Assembly (NCBI RefSeq): GCF_011927945.1
Contig: NZ_JAATJM010000002.1
Location: 558,001-622,000 of the forward strand
Length of the DNA stretch: 64,000 nucleotides
Direction: 5' to 3'
Source: Brevundimonas alba
GTDB lineage: Bacteria; Pseudomonadota; Alphaproteobacteria; Caulobacterales; Caulobacteraceae
Under the pieces are notes generated by a model. That model worked only from the letters and a program-made list of their open reading frames with translations. It was not told where the DNA came from and searched no databases. The position numbers and the translations under genes are program-made. Below, piece after piece: positions 30,665-38,908 of this stretch. Every line of letters starts with the position of its first letter. The stretch's first letter is position 1.

Positions 30665-31276
30665 TTATTCGCCGGTTTCCTGCGGCGGGAAGACGCCCGG
30701 CTTCAGCACCTTGGCGACGGCCAGCAGGTTCCGCGCGGCGTTGCGGGCGAGGCGGTCGGAATAGTCGTGCGCCTTCTCGGTGTCGACGTAGTTGGGTCCC
30801 GGCCCCGGGCCGAGGTGCCAGTAGGTCCAGCTCTGGCCGGGCACGGTGAAGCCGACGTCGATCAGGGCCTGGCAGACCGAGGCGACGATATGGTGGGCGC
30901 CGTCCTCGTTGCCGGTCACCACCACGCCTGCGACCCGGTTCATGGCCACGCCGCGTCCCTCGTCGTCCGTCTCGGACAGCATGGCGTCCATCCGCTCCAG
31001 CGCCCGCATGCAGACGCTGGAATGCTGGCCCAGCCAGGTCGGGGTCGCCACGACGAGGATATCGGCAGCGAGGATCTTGTCGTGCACGGCGGGCCAGTCG
31101 TCGCCCTCCCCCTGATCGGTCTTCACTCCGGGCTTGATGTTCAGATCGACCAGCCGGACCAGTTCGGTCTGGGCCCCGCCCTTCTCCAGTTCCGCCATCA
31201 GCACCCGGGCCAGCGCCTCGGTGCTCGATGTCTCCGGCGAGGGCTTCAGGGTGCAGTTGAGGATCAGGGCTTTCAT
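30665..31276 (-). CDS. Flavodoxin-family NADPH-dependent FMN reductase
   Basis: 203 residues. KALILNCTLKPSPETSSTEALARVL is the phosphate-binding loop of the NADPH-dependent FMN reductase/flavodoxin family, and VVATPTWLGQHSSVCMRALERMD holds the flavin-ring loop. Likely an FMN-dependent quinone or flavin reductase in the cytoplasm. The ATG at 31276 matches the family start. It is divergent from the arsR gene, so the 130-base gap with operator-like repeats could serve both directions. Confidence 0.85.
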   Translation of the reverse strand: MKALILNCTLKPSPETSSTEALARVLMAELEKGGAQTELVRLVDLNIKPGVKTDQGEGDDWPAVHDKILAADILVVATPTWLGQHSSVCMRALERMDAMLSETDDEGRGVAMNRVAGVVVTGNEDGAHHIVASVCQALIDVGFTVPGQSWTYWHLGPGPGPNYVDTEKAHDYSDRLARNAARNLLAVAKVLKPGVFPPQETGE

Positions 31277-31338
31277 GGAGGCTCTTTCGCTGTGTCGCGG
31301 ACCAAACACATCCGCGTAGCCGCCCGTTCCGCGCTTTT

Positions 31339-31396
31339 ATTTAACCGGACGGTTGACAACGGTTTTGACTGGGAGCATTTAACCTGTCAGTTAGAT
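31339..31396 (+). promoter_or_regulatory. Candidate ArsR operator pair and promoter
   Basis: ATTTAACC occurs twice, at 31339 and 31377, 38 bases apart. Each copy is the left half of an imperfect palindrome: the first reads AACCG-GA-CGGTT at its core, the second TTTAAC-n8-GTTAGA. A consensus -35 hexamer TTGACA (31353-31358) lies inside the first, and a weak -10 would fall in the second. This fits autorepression by the ArsR protein encoded 14 bases downstream. Confidence 0.6.
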
Positions 31397-31409
31397 ACGA
31401 AGCACGCCC

Positions 31410-31757
31410 ATGGAAACCGATCCCCTCAGCGCCAAGTTCGCGGCCCTCGCCGATCCGACCCGCCGGGCCATTCTGGCGCGGCTGTGCGAGGGCGAGGCCA
31501 GCGTCAACGACCTGGCCGAGCCGTTCGACATGAGCCTCCCGGCCGTGTCGAAGCATCTCAAGGTGCTGGAGAAGGCGGGTCTGATCAGCCGCGGACGCGA
31601 GGCCCAGTGGCGCCCCGCCCGGCTCGAACCCATGGCCCTGAAAGGCGTCGCCGACTGGCTGGAGCACTACCGCCGGTTCTGGGACGCCAGCTTCGATCGC
31701 CTCGACGCCTACCTCAAGAAGATTCAAAAAGGAGATCCCAATGGCACAGGACACTGA
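31410..31757 (+). CDS. ArsR-family transcriptional repressor
   Basis: 115 residues. A winged-helix protein: FAALADPTRRAILARLCEGEASVNDLAEPFDMSLPAVSKHLKVLEKAGLISRGREAQWR is the full ArsR DNA-binding core. No Cys metal-binding motif is present, so it belongs to the non-metal ArsR type usually coupled to SRPBCC genes. It is the first gene of the SRPBCC-VOC-DoxX series and overlaps the next gene by 17 bases. Confidence 0.93.
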   Translation: METDPLSAKFAALADPTRRAILARLCEGEASVNDLAEPFDMSLPAVSKHLKVLEKAGLISRGREAQWRPARLEPMALKGVADWLEHYRRFWDASFDRLDAYLKKIQKGDPNGTGH

Positions 31758-32247
31758 CAACAACCCCTGCGACACCGACGGTGTCGCGCACCAGCACGCC
31801 CTCGTCCTTCGCCGCGTCCTCGACGCCACGCCGGAGCAGATCTGGAAGGCTTGGATGACGCCGGAACTGCTGCAGCAGTGGTTCGCGCCCAAGCCCTGGA
31901 GCATCTCCGACGTGCAGGTCGATCCCCGGCCCGGCGGCGTGTTCAACTTCATCATGTCGGGTCCGGACGGCGAGCGCTTCCCGAGCAACGGCGTGTTCCT
32001 GGCGGTCGAGCCGGCGAAGCGCTGGATCACGACCGACGCCTTCACCCCGAACTGGGAACCGGCGGGCCAGCCCTTCATGGTGGCCACAGTCGAGCTGACC
32101 CCGACCGCCGACGGCAAGACCGAATACGTCGCGACGGCGCGGCACTGGAACGCCGAGACGATGAAGCAGCACGAGGCCATGGGCTTCCATGAGGGCTGGG
32201 GCACCTGCGCCGACCAGCTGGCCGAACTGCTGAAGAAGCCGAACTGA
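31741..32247 (+). CDS. SRPBCC/AHSA1-domain protein 1
   Basis: 168 residues. VLRRVLDATPEQIWKAWMTPELLQQWFAPKPWSI is the start of an activator-of-Hsp90-ATPase-like START domain, and FHEGWGTCADQLAELL its closing helix. It has a hydrophobic ligand pocket; no ligand is known. Preceded by AAAGGAG at a good distance and overlapping arsR. The pairing of an ArsR repressor with one or two such genes is widespread in bacteria. Confidence 0.88.
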   Translation: MAQDTDNNPCDTDGVAHQHALVLRRVLDATPEQIWKAWMTPELLQQWFAPKPWSISDVQVDPRPGGVFNFIMSGPDGERFPSNGVFLAVEPAKRWITTDAFTPNWEPAGQPFMVATVELTPTADGKTEYVATARHWNAETMKQHEAMGFHEGWGTCADQLAELLKKPN

Positions 32248-32288
32248 CCCTCCCCGGCCTCGACCGGACCCGCTGAAGAGCCCGCGCC

Positions 32289-32771
32289 ATGAGCCTCGTC
32301 GAACCCGTCGCGACCCGTCCCACCCTGCAGATGCAGCGCCATTTCGATGCGCCGCGGGCGCTGGTGTGGCGGGCCTGGACCAACCCCGAGGTCATGGTGC
32401 TGTGGCTGGGTCCGGTCGAATGGCCGGCGGTCAGCGCCAGCCAAGACCTGCGGGTCGGCGGAGAGTGGCGCGCCTGTCTGCGCTCGCCGGACACCGGTCA
32501 GGATCTGTGGCAGGGCGGCGTCTATCGCGAGATCGTGCCGCAGGAGCGGCTGGTCTTCACCTTCAAATGGGACGAGTCGCACGAGGACGGCCCGCCGGCC
32601 GACACCCTGGTCACCGTCCAGTTCGCCGACGCGCCCGACGGCGGCACCCTGATGGATTTCACCCACGAGGGCCTGAAGTCCGAACAGAGCCTGACCGGCC
32701 ACAAACACGGCTGGACCAGCACCTTCGAGCGGCTGGAAGCCTTCCTCGCCGCCGGCGGCGCGGATCAGTAA
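32289..32771 (+). CDS. SRPBCC/AHSA1-domain protein 2
   Basis: 160 residues. Same fold as the previous gene (MQRHFDAPRALVWRAWTNPEVMVLWLGPVEW ... HGWTSTFERLEAFLA) but clearly diverged from it. Probably binds a small hydrophobic ligand. Forty-one bases separate it from the first SRPBCC gene, in one operon. Ligand and reaction unknown. Confidence 0.87.
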   Translation: MSLVEPVATRPTLQMQRHFDAPRALVWRAWTNPEVMVLWLGPVEWPAVSASQDLRVGGEWRACLRSPDTGQDLWQGGVYREIVPQERLVFTFKWDESHEDGPPADTLVTVQFADAPDGGTLMDFTHEGLKSEQSLTGHKHGWTSTFERLEAFLAAGGADQ

Positions 32772-32824
32772 GGGCGCGTCCGGCGCCTCGCGTTCGATTT
32801 CAATCGGCTCAAGGAGCAACGACC

Positions 32825-33265
32825 ATGAAGATCGTGACCAGCCTCAGCTTCCCCGGAAACTGCCGGGAAGCGTTCGAATTCTATGCCGGCGTGCTCGGCG
32901 GCGAGATCACCGCCGCCTATCCCTACGGCGAGGGCCCGCCGGAGATGCCGGTCCCGCCGCAGATCAAAGACTGGCTGATGCACTGCTGGCTGCAGGTCGG
33001 CGATCAGGCCCTGATGGGGTCCGACATGCACCCCGACTACACCTCCGACATGAACAAGCCGAAGGACGGCTTCGATGTCACCCTGCATTTCGACAGCGTC
33101 GACAAAGCGCGGCGGATCTACGACGCGCTGGCGGAGGGCGGGTCCGCGGGCATGCCCTTCGGCGAGACCTTCTGGTCGCCCGGCTTCGGCATGCTGAAGG
33201 ACCGGTTCGGCGTCCCGTGGATGATCAACGTCATGCCGTCCGCCGACTGGAGGCCGGGCGCGTGA
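32825..33265 (+). CDS. VOC family (PhnB/glyoxalase-like) protein
   Basis: 146 residues. SLSFPGNCREAFEFYAGVLGGEI at the start, GYGEG-like acidic loops and FGETFWSPGFGMLKDRFGVPWMIN at the end are the PhnB-type vicinal-oxygen-chelate pattern. Often found next to SRPBCC genes. The start is the ATG at 32825 after AAGGAG. The metal and substrate are unknown. It overlaps the next gene as GTGA. Confidence 0.88.
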   Translation: MKIVTSLSFPGNCREAFEFYAGVLGGEITAAYPYGEGPPEMPVPPQIKDWLMHCWLQVGDQALMGSDMHPDYTSDMNKPKDGFDVTLHFDSVDKARRIYDALAEGGSAGMPFGETFWSPGFGMLKDRFGVPWMINVMPSADWRPGA

Positions 33266-33678
33266 AGGCCTCCCCCATGGTCTGGACCGGACGGGTGCTG
33301 AGCGGGCTGTTCGTCGTCTTCATGCTCGCGGCCTCCATCGCCCCGAAATTCCTGATGGCCGACATGGTCGCCGAGCAGAACATGACCCCGCTCGGCTGGC
33401 CGTCGAAATACCTGCTGCTCATCGCGGCGATCGAGCTGGCTTGCGTCGTTCTCTACGTCATCCCGCGCACCAGCCTGCTTGGAGCGGTGCTGATGACGGG
33501 GCTGCTGGGCGGGGCCATCGCCACCAATCTACGGGTGGAGAACCCGCTGTTCAGCCACACCCTGTTCGGCGTCTACCTCGGCCTGTTCATGTGGGGCGGC
33601 CTCTGGCTGCGGGATCACTCGCTCCGAGCCGTCTTCCCGATCCGCAGGAGCTCCGCCGCTCCGGTTTCCGGATCCTGA
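33262..33678 (+). CDS. DoxX-like membrane protein
   Basis: 138 residues with four predicted membrane helices; GLFVVFMLAASIAPKFL and the later EQNMTPLGWPSKYLLLIAAIELACVVLYVI fit the DoxX-like (DUF4345-type) family. The GTG at 33262 overlaps the stop of the VOC gene; an ATG at 33277 would be five codons shorter. Role in the operon unknown. This is the second DoxX-type gene in the window and is not close in sequence to the first. Confidence 0.8.
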   Translation: MKASPMVWTGRVLSGLFVVFMLAASIAPKFLMADMVAEQNMTPLGWPSKYLLLIAAIELACVVLYVIPRTSLLGAVLMTGLLGGAIATNLRVENPLFSHTLFGVYLGLFMWGGLWLRDHSLRAVFPIRRSSAAPVSGS

Positions 33679-33686
33679 GGTCCGTC

Positions 33687-34346
33687 ATGCGAAAGATCAG
33701 AACCGCCACCTTCGTCTCGCTGGACGGCGTCATGCAGGCGCCCGGCGGGCCCACCGAGGATCCGCGCGGCGGCTTCCGTCACGGCGGCTGGGTCTTCCCC
33801 TTCTTCGACGAGGCGCTCGGCGGGCTGATGGACCGGGCCATGGGGGATGACTACGACCTGCTGCTGGGCCGCTGCACCTATGAGATCTTCTCCGCCTTCT
33901 GGCCCCACCAGGACGATGAGATCGGGCGCAAGTTCAACGCCGTGAACAAATATGTCGCCGCCGGCCCCGACACGCCGCTCGACTGGGCGCATAGCCATCG
34001 GTTGGAGGGCGATCTCGCGGAGGCGGTGCGCGCTCTGAAGGCGACCGAAGGCCGCGATCTGCTGATCCAGGGATCGGGCGAGGTGATCCATACCCTGCTC
34101 GCGAACGATCTGATCGACCAGCTGACCGTCCTGACCTTCCCCATCGTACTGGGGCACGGGAAGCGGCTGTTCGACGACGGGTCGCGGCCGCACGCCTGGA
34201 CGCTGGTCGAAGGCCAGACCACGCCCGCCGGCGTGGTCGTCGGGACCTATCTCCGCGCCGGCGAGGTGAAGACCGGATCCTTCGCCGACGACGAACCTAG
34301 CGCGGTCGAACTGGCCCGCCGCGAGCGCTGGGCGGACAAGGCCTAG
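33687..34346 (+). CDS. RibD C-terminal/dihydrofolate-reductase-like protein
   Basis: 219 residues. RTATFVSLDGVMQAPGGP and LLIQGSGEVIHTLLANDLIDQLTVLTFPIVLGHGKRLFD are the conserved first strand and Gly-rich region of the RibD C-terminal domain family. Members are NADPH-dependent reductases of mostly unknown substrate. Last gene of the arsR operon, eight bases after doxX. The stop codon shares CTAG with the convergent hydrolase gene. Confidence 0.88.
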   Translation: MRKIRTATFVSLDGVMQAPGGPTEDPRGGFRHGGWVFPFFDEALGGLMDRAMGDDYDLLLGRCTYEIFSAFWPHQDDEIGRKFNAVNKYVAAGPDTPLDWAHSHRLEGDLAEAVRALKATEGRDLLIQGSGEVIHTLLANDLIDQLTVLTFPIVLGHGKRLFDDGSRPHAWTLVEGQTTPAGVVVGTYLRAGEVKTGSFADDEPSAVELARRERWADKA

Positions 34347-35569
34347 CGCGCCATCGCGGTCGGGAACGGCCGCCCCAGCGCCTCGGCCATGCCCTGCTGC
34401 GACAGCAGGAAGACCGCATCGCGCTGGTGGTAGTTGTTCGACAGCACGATCACCGTCACGTCCTCGTCCGGCTGGTGGGTGATCAGGTTGCGGAAACCCG
34501 ACCAGCTGCCGGTGTGATAGATCTGGCGATCCTCGAAGGCCGGAGTCACCCGGCGGCCAAGGCTGTTGACGAACAGGCCGTAGCCCCAGTCCCGCCGCGG
34601 ACGGCCGCGCTCGGGCGGCGTGTCCGCGGGCGCGTGGTCGGCGATCATCTGGGTATAGCTCTCCGGGCTCAGCAGCTTGCCGCCGTGCAGGGCCCGCTCC
34701 CAGACCAGCAGGTCGTCCAGGGTGGAATACAGGGCGCCGGCCCCGAATATGATGCTGACGTTGTGGTCCGGCTGCGGCGTCGGCCCGCCGGCGAGGTTGG
34801 CGTAGCCCATGACGACGCCGGACGCGTCGTCCTCGAAGCCCGTGTCGGCCATGCCCAACGGCGCGAAGAAGGCGTCGCGCAGATAGTCCTGCAGCGGCAG
34901 GCCGCTGGCCTTCTGGACGATGTAGCCGAGCAGATTGTAGCCGGCGTTGTCGTAGCGGACCTTCGTGCCGGGCGCGAACTGCAGGCCATACTTCGCTGAG
35001 TCCGCGGTCAATTCTTCCGGGGTCGCCGGAGTCACCCGCCGCAAGCCCCAGCCCGGCCGCGCCATCAGATCGGGAATGCCCGAGGTGTGCGAAAGCAGGT
35101 GATGCAGCCGCACCGGCGCCCAGGCGGCGGGGCACGGATCGATCCACCGGCAGACCGGATCGTCGACGGACAGCACGCCGTCGTCCTGCAGCCGCAATAT
35201 GGCCGCCGCGGTGAACTGTTTGCTGACCGACGCCAGCCGGAACCGGCTGTCCAGCTCGAGCGGCTTGCCGAGGCTGCGGTCGGCGTAGCCATAGACCTGC
35301 CGGAAAAGGATCTGGTCTCCTCGGGCCACCAAGACCCCGCCGGTGAAGGCGCCGGAGCCGCCCCAGCGGTCGAGCTGTTCGGTCAGCGCCGGCAGATCCT
35401 GAACTACGACCAGCGGCGGCCGTGGCGGCGGCGGCTCGGCGGCGGCGGCTTCCGGAAGGGGCCGGACCGTAAACCAGGCCACCAGCCCGGCGACGAGGAT
35501 GAACAGGGCCGCCAGGAACGCGATCGCCAGGCGGGGGTGCCCGCCGGAGTGTCTCGGAACGTGGAACAC
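34343..35569 (-). CDS. Beta-lactamase-family serine hydrolase, membrane-anchored
   Basis: 408 residues. A membrane anchor near residues 15-33, a Pro-rich linker, then the class C beta-lactamase/penicillin-binding fold: S-V-S-K with the nucleophile Ser, Y-D-N as the second motif (RYDNAGYNLLGYIVQ), and H-T-G in YHTGSWSG. Related proteins are D-aminopeptidases, esterases or PBPs; beta-lactamase activity is not implied. It ends five bases before era. Confidence 0.88.
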   Translation of the reverse strand: MFHVPRHSGGHPRLAIAFLAALFILVAGLVAWFTVRPLPEAAAAEPPPPRPPLVVVQDLPALTEQLDRWGGSGAFTGGVLVARGDQILFRQVYGYADRSLGKPLELDSRFRLASVSKQFTAAAILRLQDDGVLSVDDPVCRWIDPCPAAWAPVRLHHLLSHTSGIPDLMARPGWGLRRVTPATPEELTADSAKYGLQFAPGTKVRYDNAGYNLLGYIVQKASGLPLQDYLRDAFFAPLGMADTGFEDDASGVVMGYANLAGGPTPQPDHNVSIIFGAGALYSTLDDLLVWERALHGGKLLSPESYTQMIADHAPADTPPERGRPRRDWGYGLFVNSLGRRVTPAFEDRQIYHTGSWSGFRNLITHQPDEDVTVIVLSNNYHQRDAVFLLSQQGMAEALGRPFPTAMAR

Positions 35570-35573
35570 AGGC

Positions 35574-36521
35574 CTAGACGTCGTAATCCAGCCCGAACTG
35601 GGCGTAGAGGGCGCGGCTGTCCTGCCATTTCGGGTCGACCTTGACCGTCAGGAACAGGTGCACCGGCCGGTCGAGCAGCTCGATCAGCTCCTCGCGCGAC
35701 TTCTGGCCGATCCATTTCAGGGTCTGGCCGCCCTTGCCCAGCACGATGGGCCGTTGGCTTTCGCGCTCGACATAGATGGTCTGTTCGATTCGGGCCGAGC
35801 CGTCAGCCTTGTCCTCAAACGAGGTGGTCTCGACCGCTGCCGAATAGGGCAGTTCTTCGTGGACGCGCAGATAGACCTTCTCGCGCGTGATCTCGGCGGC
35901 CAGCACGCGCATCGGCACGTCGGCGGACTGGTCTTCCGGATAGAGCCACGGCCCTTCGGGCATCGAGCGGGCGAGGCGCTGTTTCAGGTCGTCAACGCCG
36001 TCGCCGCTGAGGGCCGAGATCATGTAGACCTCGGAATAGACGCCGGTTTCGAACATCGCGTGCGACAGGGCCAGCAGGGTGTCGCGGCGCATGCCGTCGA
36101 TCTTGTTCAGCGCCAGGATAACCTGTTTCCCGGCCGCCTTGAGCGCCGCGATGATGGTCTCGGTGTCCTCGGCGGAGCGGCGGTCGGCGGCCTGCCCTTC
36201 CTTGCCTTCGGCGGCGATGTGCGAGGCCGCGTCGATCAGGTGCACGACGACATCCGCATCGTCGGCGCCGCCCCAGGCCGAGGCGACCATGGCCCGGTCC
36301 AGCCGGCGGCGTGGCGTGAATATCCCCGGCGTGTCGACCAGCACGATCTGGGCGTCGCCTTCCATGGCGATGCCGCGCACGGGGAAGCGGGTGGTCTGGA
36401 CCTTCTGGGTGACGATCGAGACCTTGGTCCCGGTCAGGCGATTGACCAGCGTGGACTTGCCCGCATTGGGCGCGCCGATGATGGCGGCGAAGCCGGCTCG
36501 CTGGTTTTGGGGTTCGGTCAA
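35574..36521 (-). CDS. era: GTPase Era
   Basis: 315 residues. G-boxes: G1 GAPNAGKST, G3 DTPG, G4 NKID, then a C-terminal KH domain (IVLGKGGQTLKWIGQKSREEL). Era binds 16S rRNA and helps 30S assembly. Starts with TTG at 36521, overlapping the rnc stop as TTGA, which is the usual coupled rnc-era arrangement. Confidence 0.96.
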   Translation of the reverse strand: MTEPQNQRAGFAAIIGAPNAGKSTLVNRLTGTKVSIVTQKVQTTRFPVRGIAMEGDAQIVLVDTPGIFTPRRRLDRAMVASAWGGADDADVVVHLIDAASHIAAEGKEGQAADRRSAEDTETIIAALKAAGKQVILALNKIDGMRRDTLLALSHAMFETGVYSEVYMISALSGDGVDDLKQRLARSMPEGPWLYPEDQSADVPMRVLAAEITREKVYLRVHEELPYSAAVETTSFEDKADGSARIEQTIYVERESQRPIVLGKGGQTLKWIGQKSREELIELLDRPVHLFLTVKVDPKWQDSRALYAQFGLDYDV

Positions 36522-37234
36522 ATCACGCCTTCACGCTGCAGCAGGCCGATGGCGGCCGCCTTCTCCGCGTCCTGACGCGAACGGCCCTGTGCGGTCAAGG
36601 GCGGATATCCGGCTACGCTGGCCTCGACAGTGAATGTGGGGGCGTGATCCGATCCCGTGCGCTCGACGATGCGATAGGCCGGAAGCGGCTTCCCCTGCCC
36701 GAGGGCCCACTCCTGAAGCGCCGATTTCGGATTGGTCAGCGACTTGCGCGGCGGGGCCGCCAGTTCGTCGGCCCAGATGCGCTCGAACACGCTTCGGGCC
36801 GCGTCCATGCCGCCGTCCAGCCACAGGGCGGCGAGGATGGCCTCCATCGCGTCGCCCAAGGCCCCCTCGCGGCGGCGGCCGCCCTGTTTGGCCTCGCCGG
36901 GCGACAGCCGCATGGCGTCGCCCACGCCGAGGGCCTCGGCCACGCGGGCGCAGGTGGTCTTGTCAACGAGGGCATGCAGGCGGGACGACATCTCGCCCTC
37001 GTCGGCCTGCGGCAGATCCCGCATCAGCCGGTCGGCGACCAGAAGTCCCAGCACCCGGTCGCCGAGGAACTCCATCCGCTGATTGTCGAGGAATGGCCGG
37101 CCGCGGGCGTCGCGGTCGGCGCCCTCCCCCACGCTGGCGTGCGTCAGGGCCTGATCCAGCAGCGACGGGTCGCGGAAGTCATGGCCGAGCTTGCGCGCCA
37201 GCGCCGCGACCGCCTCGGCCCGCCGATCGCCCAT
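36518..37234 (-). CDS. rnc: Ribonuclease III
   Basis: 238 residues. The RNase III signature NQRMEFLGDRVLGLLVAD is intact, including the catalytic Glu and Asp, followed by GDAMEAILAALWLDGG and a double-stranded-RNA-binding domain (NPKSALQEWALGQGKPLPAYRIVERTG...). It processes rRNA and double-stranded mRNA. The start overlaps the lepB stop (TGATG). Confidence 0.96.
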   Translation of the reverse strand: MGDRRAEAVAALARKLGHDFRDPSLLDQALTHASVGEGADRDARGRPFLDNQRMEFLGDRVLGLLVADRLMRDLPQADEGEMSSRLHALVDKTTCARVAEALGVGDAMRLSPGEAKQGGRRREGALGDAMEAILAALWLDGGMDAARSVFERIWADELAAPPRKSLTNPKSALQEWALGQGKPLPAYRIVERTGSDHAPTFTVEASVAGYPPLTAQGRSRQDAEKAAAIGLLQREGVI

Positions 37235-38445
37235 CAGTGAAGGACGTTGAAGAACCGGCTCGGACGCACCTTCGAGAACCAGCTCACCGGGTTCCACAGC
37301 GAGGCGCCGGGCGACCATGAGAACAGGATGATCTGGGCCTTGCCGATCAGGTTCTCGGCCGGGACCAGACCGACGCCGGTCGACTCGTCGAAACGGCTGT
37401 CGACCGAGTTGTCGCGGTTGTCGCCCATCATGAAATAGTGGCCTTCGGGGACCATGAACTCCGGGGTGTCGTCGGCCTGATTGCCGGGTCCGAAGTCCTG
37501 CACGGTGAAGGTCTTGCCTTCCGGCAGGGTCTCGCGCGCCTTGATGACGGGCATGCCGTACATGTTGGTCACATCCTCGCCGCTGATCACCGCGTCGGGC
37601 ACCGGCTGACCGTTGATGTGCAGGACGTTGTTGATCATCTGCACGCGGTCGCCGGGCAGGCCGATCAGGCGCTTGATGTAGTCCGTCTTGTCGTCACGCG
37701 GCAGCTTGAACACCACGATGTCGCCGCGCTTCGGCGCCTGGGCGAAGATGCGGCCCTCGAACAGCGGCGGGCTGAACGGGATGGCGTGCTTCGAATAGCC
37801 GTAGCTCCACTTCGAAACGACGATGTAGTCGCCCTCGTAGAGGTTGGGCTCCATCGAGGCCGACGGAATGGTGAAGGGCTGGAACAGCAGGACCCGCAGC
37901 ACGAAGGCGATCAGCAGGGCGAAGAAGATGGTCTTGATGATCTCGAAGGTTTCGTTGCCGCCGCCGGACTTGCCCTTGCGGCGTCCGCCCTTCTTGCCCC
38001 GGGCGTAGACGGGCGTGTGGTCGACGTCCTCGAACGGCGCATCGCCCGAGTCGCTCCAGACCGGCGGCCTGGTCGAGGCCGCAGCAGCCGCGCCCGCGGC
38101 GCCGGCGGCCACCGTCGCCTCGGCGGGAGTCACGTGGTGGTCGTGGACGTGATCGTCGTGACCATGGCCGGCATGCTCGGCGGCGTGGGCGTCGGCGACG
38201 GGATGGGCGTCGTGCGCATGCCCGTCGTGGCCGTGATCGTCTGCGGTGGCGTGATCGTCGTGGCCGTGGGGCTCGGCATGGACAGGCTCGTGCGCCTCAT
38301 GACCGTGAGCCTCGTGGCCATGGTGGTCGTGGCCATGGTTGTCGTGGCTGGGCGCGGGCGCTGCCGGAGCGGCATCGGGATGGGCCTCGGGGCCATGGCC
38401 GGCGTCGTGGCCATGCTCGTCGTGCGGCTTGTTCTCGTCGCTCAT
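37234..38445 (-). CDS. lepB: Signal peptidase I with a long His-rich N-terminal extension
   Basis: 403 residues, about 150 longer than a typical type I signal peptidase. Residues 8-104 contain 31 His, with Asp, Gly, Ala and Glu, in repeats such as GHD, GHE and HDHH. A basic segment (KKGGRRKGK) and one membrane helix (about 168-188) follow. The catalytic Ser is in IPSASMEP (Ser197) and the catalytic Lys lies in YIKRLIGLPGD; the C-terminal GDNRDNSVDSR box is intact. The extension should be cytoplasmic. Start at the ATG 38445. Confidence 0.93.
   Translation of the reverse strand: MSDENKPHDEHGHDAGHGPEAHPDAAPAAPAPSHDNHGHDHHGHEAHGHEAHEPVHAEPHGHDDHATADDHGHDGHAHDAHPVADAHAAEHAGHGHDDHVHDHHVTPAEATVAAGAAGAAAAASTRPPVWSDSGDAPFEDVDHTPVYARGKKGGRRKGKSGGGNETFEIIKTIFFALLIAFVLRVLLFQPFTIPSASMEPNLYEGDYIVVSKWSYGYSKHAIPFSPPLFEGRIFAQAPKRGDIVVFKLPRDDKTDYIKRLIGLPGDRVQMINNVLHINGQPVPDAVISGEDVTNMYGMPVIKARETLPEGKTFTVQDFGPGNQADDTPEFMVPEGHYFMMGDNRDNSVDSRFDESTGVGLVPAENLIGKAQIILFSWSPGASLWNPVSWFSKVRPSRFFNVLH
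38134..38424 (-). repeat. His-codon-rich repetitive segment in lepB
   Basis: On the minus strand this segment is a run of CAT/CAC, GGC, GAC and GAG codons in short imperfect repeats (GHD, GHE, HDD). It encodes the His-rich tail of LepB and is a likely hotspot for length variation. Confidence 0.8.
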
Positions 38446-38506
38446 CTGAACCCAGTCCCCCAGCCGCTGTCCGCGGTCTTTCAGCGGCAAAAGCGGTATA
38501 ACGTGA

Positions 38507-38908
38507 TTAAGCCATCGGCAAGGCTTCGATCACCACGAAGGCGAGTGCATAGGGGTGCTCGTCGCTCAGCGTCAGGTGTATCCGGGCTTCGTGACCGGGC
38601 GGTGTCAGCCGCGCCAGATGTTCGGCGGCGTGGCCGGTCAGCTTCATCGTCGGCTGGCCCGAAGGCAGGTTCGCCACCCCCATGTCGCGCCAGTAGACAT
38701 CCGCCCGCATGCCGGTGCCCAGAGCCTTGGCGCAGGCCTCCTTGGCCGCGAACCGCTTGGCGTAGCTCCAGGCCGGCTCCGGCTTGCGGTCCGACCGCGC
38801 CCGTTCCAGCTCGGTGAAGCAGCGCATCTTGAACCGGTCGCCGAACCGGTCGAGCGAGTCCTGGATGCGCCGGATGTCCGACAGGTCCGCGCCGACGCCG
38901 ATGATCAT
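38507..38908 (-). CDS. acpS: Holo-[acyl-carrier-protein] synthase
   Basis: 133 residues. [23 protein letters not shown] and the magnesium-binding [16 protein letters not shown] are the AcpS signature. It transfers 4'-phosphopantetheine from CoA to acyl carrier protein. The ATG overlaps the pdxJ stop by four bases. Conserved position between pdxJ and lepB. Confidence 0.95.
   Translation of the reverse strand: MIIGVGADLSDIRRIQDSLDRFGDRFKMRCFTELERARSDRKPEPAWSYAKRFAAKEACAKALGTGMRADVYWRDMGVANLPSGQPTMKLTGHAAEHLARLTPPGHEARIHLTLSDEHPYALAFVVIEALPMA

Noticed and set aside
34343..35569. Beta-lactamase resistance gene
   Set aside because: The fold is right, but such proteins are more often esterases or peptidases and the sequence has no specific AmpC features beyond the core motifs.
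29190..35569. Prophage or integrative element in the accessory block
   Set aside because: No integrase, terminase, transposase, att-like repeats or tRNA edges were seen.
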